Source: Loktanella sp. (GTDB lineage: Bacteria > Pseudomonadota > Alphaproteobacteria > Rhodobacterales > Rhodobacteraceae). From it: DNA of 6,513 bases. A program made the position numbers and the translations under genes. Under the pieces are notes generated by a model. The model saw only the letters and a program-made list of their open reading frames with translations. It did no database searches and had not been told where the DNA came from. Every line of letters starts with the position of its first letter. Position 1 is the stretch's first letter. The stretch spans positions 1-6,513 of the forward strand of contig PUNR01000395.1 in the NCBI GenBank assembly GCA_003551805.1, given 5' to 3'. This document shows positions 5,590 through 6,513 of this stretch, piece after piece.

Positions 5590-5627
5590 CGGATGCCTGT
5601 CGCCAATTGTCATGGGGGGCGGATGCC
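5590..5627. repeat. 8-bp direct repeat CGGATGCC x2, 30 bp apart, before the sigma gene
   Basis: CGGATGCC is found at 5590-5597 and again at 5620-5627, a spacing of exactly 30 bp or about three helical turns. Both copies lie between the EF-hand and sigma genes, where the sigma promoter would be expected. Each copy contains an ATG in the sigma reading frame (5593 and 5623), so part of this segment could instead be coding. It may be chance. Confidence 0.35.
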
Positions 5628-5643
5628 GTTAGCACGATTACAA

Positions 5644-6237
5644 ATGACGGCGGTATCCGACCCTTACGCCCACACCTCGGACGAGGCATTGCTGCTGGCC
5701 TATGCCAAGGGCGATCCGCGCGTGGCCGAAACCCTGACGTTGCGTCTGTTGCCCCGCATTCTGGCGCAAGCGATGCGGATGTTGGCCGACAAGACCGAGG
5801 CCGAGGATGTGGCGCAGGATGCCATGCTGCGTTTGTGGCGGATCGCCCCCGACTGGCGGCAGGGCGAGGCGCAGGTCACGACGTGGCTATACCGTGTGGT
5901 GGCCAATCTTTGCACCGACCGGCTGCGCAAAAGGCGGCATGTTGCGCTGGATGCTGTGGCCGAACCGCCCGACAGCACGCCATCGGTCGCAGCCCAGATG
6001 CAAACCCGCGCAAGGCTGCGGGCCTTGTCGGACGCTTTGGCGCAATTGCCCGAACGGCAGGCACAGGCGGTGGCCTTGCGGCATCTGGAAGGTTTGTCCA
6101 ACCCGCAGATCGCGGCGATCATGGACATCAGCGTCACCTCGGTCGAAAGTCTGACGGCGCGCGGCAAACGGGCCTTGGCCGCGATCATGGCAGGGCGCAA
6201 GGCAGAATTGGGGTATGACAATGACGAACCCACCTGA
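5644..6237 (+). CDS. RNA polymerase sigma factor, ECF (sigma-70 group 4) family
   Basis: With the chosen start the protein has 197 aa, the normal size for an ECF sigma factor. Region 2 runs from about residue 16 to 98: DEALLLAYAKGDP, the core-binding helix EDVAQDAMLRLW (54-65), and the -10-recognising TTWLYRVVANLCTDRLRKRR (79-98). A short linker follows, and region 4 runs from about 123 to 185: LPERQAQAVALRHLEGLSNPQIAAIMDISVTSVESLTARGKRAL, with the helix-turn-helix at LSNPQIAAIMDISVTSVESL. It should direct polymerase to stress- or envelope-specific promoters. The start is uncertain. The frame is open to a GTG at 5581 with in-frame ATGs at 5593, 5623 and 5644. I chose 5644 (MTAVSDPYAHTSDEALL) because family members begin close to region 2, though it has no good Shine-Dalgarno. 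5623 has a G-rich stretch too close to it. The next gene overlaps its 3' end by 17 bp. Confidence 0.92.
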   Translation: MTAVSDPYAHTSDEALLLAYAKGDPRVAETLTLRLLPRILAQAMRMLADKTEAEDVAQDAMLRLWRIAPDWRQGEAQVTTWLYRVVANLCTDRLRKRRHVALDAVAEPPDSTPSVAAQMQTRARLRALSDALAQLPERQAQAVALRHLEGLSNPQIAAIMDISVTSVESLTARGKRALAAIMAGRKAELGYDNDEPT

Positions 6238-6513
6238 CGATATGCTGGACGACCTGTTTGCGCAGGCACGCAAGGTTGCGCCTGATCCGGATGATGCGCT
6301 AGTCGCACGGGTGCTGGCGGATGCCGCGCGCCCGCAGCGCAAGGCAACGCCAGCCCTGCCTTGGCTGGCGCAATTGCGCGGCATGATCGGCGGATGGCCA
6401 GCCTTTGGCAGTCTGGCTGCGGCGACAGTTGCAGGGGTCTGGATTGGCATCGCACCGCCCCCCGCGGTCGAGGATTATGCCCTGTCGCTGCTTGGTGACA
6501 CCGTCAGCATTGA
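6221..6513 (+). CDS. Probable anti-sigma factor, single-TM membrane protein (3' end outside the window)
   Basis: The frame from the ATG at 6221 is open to the window edge (97 complete codons). It begins MTNPPDDMLDDLFAQARKV, an acidic amphipathic N-terminus of about 55 residues, then has a hydrophobic segment of about 57-79 (MIGGWPAFGSLAAATVAGVW...), and then PPPAVEDYALSLLGDTVSI. A soluble N-terminus followed by one membrane span, encoded in overlap with an ECF sigma gene, is the usual layout of an anti-sigma factor. The HxxxCxxC zinc motif of the ZAS class is not present. I recall similar short proteins behind ECF sigma genes in Rhodobacteraceae, sometimes carrying a wrong dihydroorotate dehydrogenase label. 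The ATG at 6221 is preferred over 6215 because GGGG (6210-6213) lies 7 nt upstream. The role is inferred from position and topology. Confidence 0.75.
   Translation, partial: MTNPPDDMLDDLFAQARKVAPDPDDALVARVLADAARPQRKATPALPWLAQLRGMIGGWPAFGSLAAATVAGVWIGIAPPPAVEDYALSLLGDTVSI

Noticed and set aside
5424..6218. 264-codon plus-strand frame overlapping the EF-hand and sigma genes
   Set aside because: It is out of frame with two well-supported genes, and its translation is low-complexity Arg/Gly/Ala without family features.

Overview
The window looks like chromosomal DNA of an alphaproteobacterium, most likely of the Rhodobacteraceae/roseobacter group. This is judged from the GC-rich composition, the character of the proteins (MetRS with a QFSTSRG signature loop, DUF983 next to a NUDIX hydrolase, an ECF sigma factor followed by a one-TM partner) and the gene density. 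No database was searched. I see no insertion sequence, phage gene, CRISPR array, tRNA or rRNA gene.

Layout. Minus strand, 1-1756: metG (methionyl-tRNA synthetase) runs leftwards. Its stop overlaps, in an ATGA junction, the start of a second gene whose first 15 codons read like a CMP-sugar (NeuA-type) cytidylyltransferase. Plus strand, 1888-4032: a small outer-membrane beta-barrel protein, a Tas-like aldo-keto reductase 10 bp behind it, a terminator-like double hairpin, and a Blc-type lipocalin lipoprotein. Minus strand, 4029-5089: a DUF983 zinc-ribbon membrane protein and a NUDIX hydrolase, joined by a second ATGA overlap. The NUDIX gene meets the lipocalin gene tail to tail on a shared TTAA. 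Plus strand, 5273-6513: a secreted two-EF-hand protein, an ECF sigma factor, and the start of an overlapping single-TM gene that is probably its anti-sigma factor.

How the genes relate. The right end looks like one signalling module: an exported calcium- or metal-binding EF-hand protein, a sigma factor, and a membrane partner with a cytoplasmic N-terminus. The lipocalin and barrel protein are envelope components. MetG, NUDIX and DUF983 are housekeeping or poorly known.

Non-coding DNA is limited. The metG/barrel divergent gap (131 bp) holds a G8 tract inside a possible 17-bp promoter spacer and a perfect 7-bp tandem duplication. The gap before the EF-hand gene (183 bp) holds an imperfect inverted repeat and a purine-rich GCAGAG-type repeat that supplies the EF-hand gene's ribosome binding site. 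No gene-free stretch exceeds 300 bp. Most of the window is ordinary core genome. The best leads are the EF-hand/sigma module, the G8 promoter spacer, the repeat that carries a Shine-Dalgarno sequence, and the cut-off cytidylyltransferase.
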